Source: Moesziomyces globuligerus
Lineage: Eukaryota; Basidiomycota; Ustilaginomycetes; Ustilaginales; Ustilaginaceae
Assembly (NCBI GenBank): GCA_030849465.1
Contig: JARVLF010000021.1
Span: 186,001 to 250,000 of the forward strand
Reading direction: 5' to 3'
Length of the DNA: 64,000 nt
In this document: one piece after another, positions 63,801 through 64,000 of the stretch
Numbering within the stretch: the stretch's first letter is position 1
Layout of the letters: each line of letters begins with the position of its first letter
Position numbers and translations under genes: made by a program
The notes under the pieces: generated by a model
Databases searched by the model: none
The model's input: the letters and a program-made list of their open reading frames with translations, nothing else
Told to the model about the DNA's origin: nothing

Positions 63801-64000
63801 TGGAGGATGTGAGCGAGGAGGCGGATGCGAGCAGCGTGGCTTCGCCCGTAGGACGTAGGGCCAGGCCGGCCAATGTCTCCGAGACACCGTCGATCACGCC
63901 GCTTACCACCAAGCGCGCAAGGCTCAATCCCGTCATGGTCTCGCCGCTCTTCCCCTCGCCCGCGCCGCGCGCTGCTGCACCTCCCGCCGCTCCGGTAGCG
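60824..64000 (+). CDS. Kelch-repeat single-pass membrane protein, 3' end outside the window
   Basis: The frame is open from an ATG at 60824 to the right edge, 1059 residues so far, with no stop. A hydrophobic segment at about 26-43 (YVWLLALSIPLASLASAQS) is a signal peptide or anchor. Residues about 50-400 contain galactose-oxidase/kelch-type repeats with beta-strand motifs (SLFVVQGGKTQG, SLLLFGGDGS, SVWILGGEKAD, GTLLLLGGIDTSG, RLFIQGGASQ, EILISFGWAGG) and N-glycosylation sequons. A Ser/Gly/Thr-rich stalk leads to one membrane span at about 493-515 (AAIGAILGAGLVVGAGYAVY) followed by basic YRRRS. More than 540 cytosolic residues follow, rich in Ser/Asp/Arg. The layout suggests a cell-surface sensor or adhesion-type protein with an extracellular propeller. 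No catalytic residues are apparent. Confidence 0.88.
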   Translation, partial: MLVRPTAISAKRPSTRTTPTRSTSRYVWLLALSIPLASLASAQSVAQAIPARWGQASALVGSLFVVQGGKTQGTTGGGFTYSSAPSDAHMYALDLSASFSLASPPWQAVSLGESTAAAPAVSFHTISPLNSTSLLLFGGDGSPTVPVQTNNDSAFILNLGGPASNRTISYLPVPASWNQPMRRVYHTSEANGRGSVWILGGEKADGSGLTLDERWSIDTSASSPLFQLASTPPPGSLVGSTSTLLSDGTLLLLGGIDTSGQLQSMQNIYSYSTTSNTWTQTATQAAANTTDSSSQKRAPVFPAPRRDHVAVSLPNQRLFIQGGASQDLSTVFSDAWILDWSVNPPVWTQIDSTSGPGARFGHSAVAYGREILISFGWAGGNAAPTGVHVFDATTLTADSSFRGSWSGGTWSSSTYTPDPQMSRPAPGKGSSPGSSSTSNGSSSSSGGTANTDGGTGSADDGTGTTSGSFPTGSATHGDGDSSSSGTSDGAKAGAAIGAILGAGLVVGAGYAVYRRRSLNNYRRYGRGSPGVLGFAARRGDGPSDDDYLMEKGFIQGDYDRPYHRTEGAAPLTGGVAYGRKRARNEGSPWTAGNVGHAMEGSGPHFRERIAILAGRGKRDAHVAPRVDMLADEGDGNSLFRPLASVDRLPTFDHDDDDDNEEAANLWHDRRMREHSYMHVGDQDLSCGDLGRLQHDDDAAEHEYSPFEDRPEEARGFGFAAAVGAHGYGQLADREQDPFDDTRRSDDERSDVDTHEGGASSGPSLQSHSTASRSDVPSSSKSSDALSSGALVSFSDASHGRRASSNMMKRSPTWWDRFMGNSLLERSASGRLLSGPNAAMPIRDPAPPPVSGLEAIRESPRSREVSEQNPFADGVGLDEHGRRTGSEAVGHEQGPSISSVGSARTGASSHFESRLRNMDVIQRVRTGSSRRTYSMRTRSSVSDNESDPALSRAPTLLRPRNIASSEAVDRLDEDEAHEEVVWKPELWSGRDAALEDVSEEADASSVASPVGRRARPANVSETPSITPLTTKRARLNPVMVSPLFPSPAPRAAAPPAAPVA

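Overview
The window looks like GC-rich nuclear DNA from a basidiomycete, most likely a smut fungus of the Ustilaginaceae (Ustilago/Sporisorium/Pseudozyma type). The reasons are long, nearly intron-free genes that strongly prefer G/C at codon position 3, a few short introns with GTAAGT-like donors and CTGAC branch sites, long Gln-, Ala- and Ser-rich disordered extensions on otherwise conserved fungal proteins, and a fungal housekeeping gene set (PPZ phosphatase, ARID-type SWI1, ITC1, tricalbin, CBP3, GH45 cellulase). The species is an inference; no rRNA or tRNA gene was recognised.

Layout. 1-12.3 kb: the 3' end of a PPZ-type phosphatase, GTP cyclohydrolase II (-), importin alpha (+), a NIP30/FAM192A-type nuclear protein (+), a two-exon bZIP factor (-) and the Hsp90 co-chaperone AHA1 (+, two exons). 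13-27 kb: complex I 75-kDa subunit (+), a DUF2985-like membrane protein (+), the ISWI-partner ITC1 (-), a mitochondrial-type PP2C (-) and the cytochrome bc1 assembly factor CBP3 (+). 27-29 kb: gene-poor, with a small protein made only of a Tc1/mariner-type DNA-binding domain (-). 28.9-40 kb: tricalbin (-), a secreted GH45 endoglucanase with a His-rich tail (-), a disordered Arg/Pro-rich protein (+) and a three-exon PhoD-like phosphatase (-). 40.9-46.2 kb: a Gln-rich ARID protein resembling SWI1 (-). 46.2-49.5 kb: a repeat-rich divergent intergenic region. 49.5-64 kb: an ADP1-like ABCG transporter (+), a small two-exon gene that must be reconstructed by splicing (-), the ribosome-assembly factor EBP2 (+), a TKL-type kinase with a C1 zinc finger (-), a second long intergenic region, and a kelch-repeat single-pass membrane protein (+) that runs off the right edge.

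The genes form no operon or pathway cluster. Themes that recur by chance or loosely are mitochondrial respiration (complex I subunit, CBP3, PP2C), chromatin (ITC1, SWI1), ribosome and nuclear transport (EBP2, importin alpha) and cell-surface or membrane functions (tricalbin, ABCG, kelch protein, GH45, DUF2985). The least explained items are the solo transposon-type DNA-binding protein, the spliced 66-residue protein behind a CRE/TATA promoter, a stop-free intron in SWI1, and a family of 9-12-nt-period minisatellites confined to intergenic DNA.
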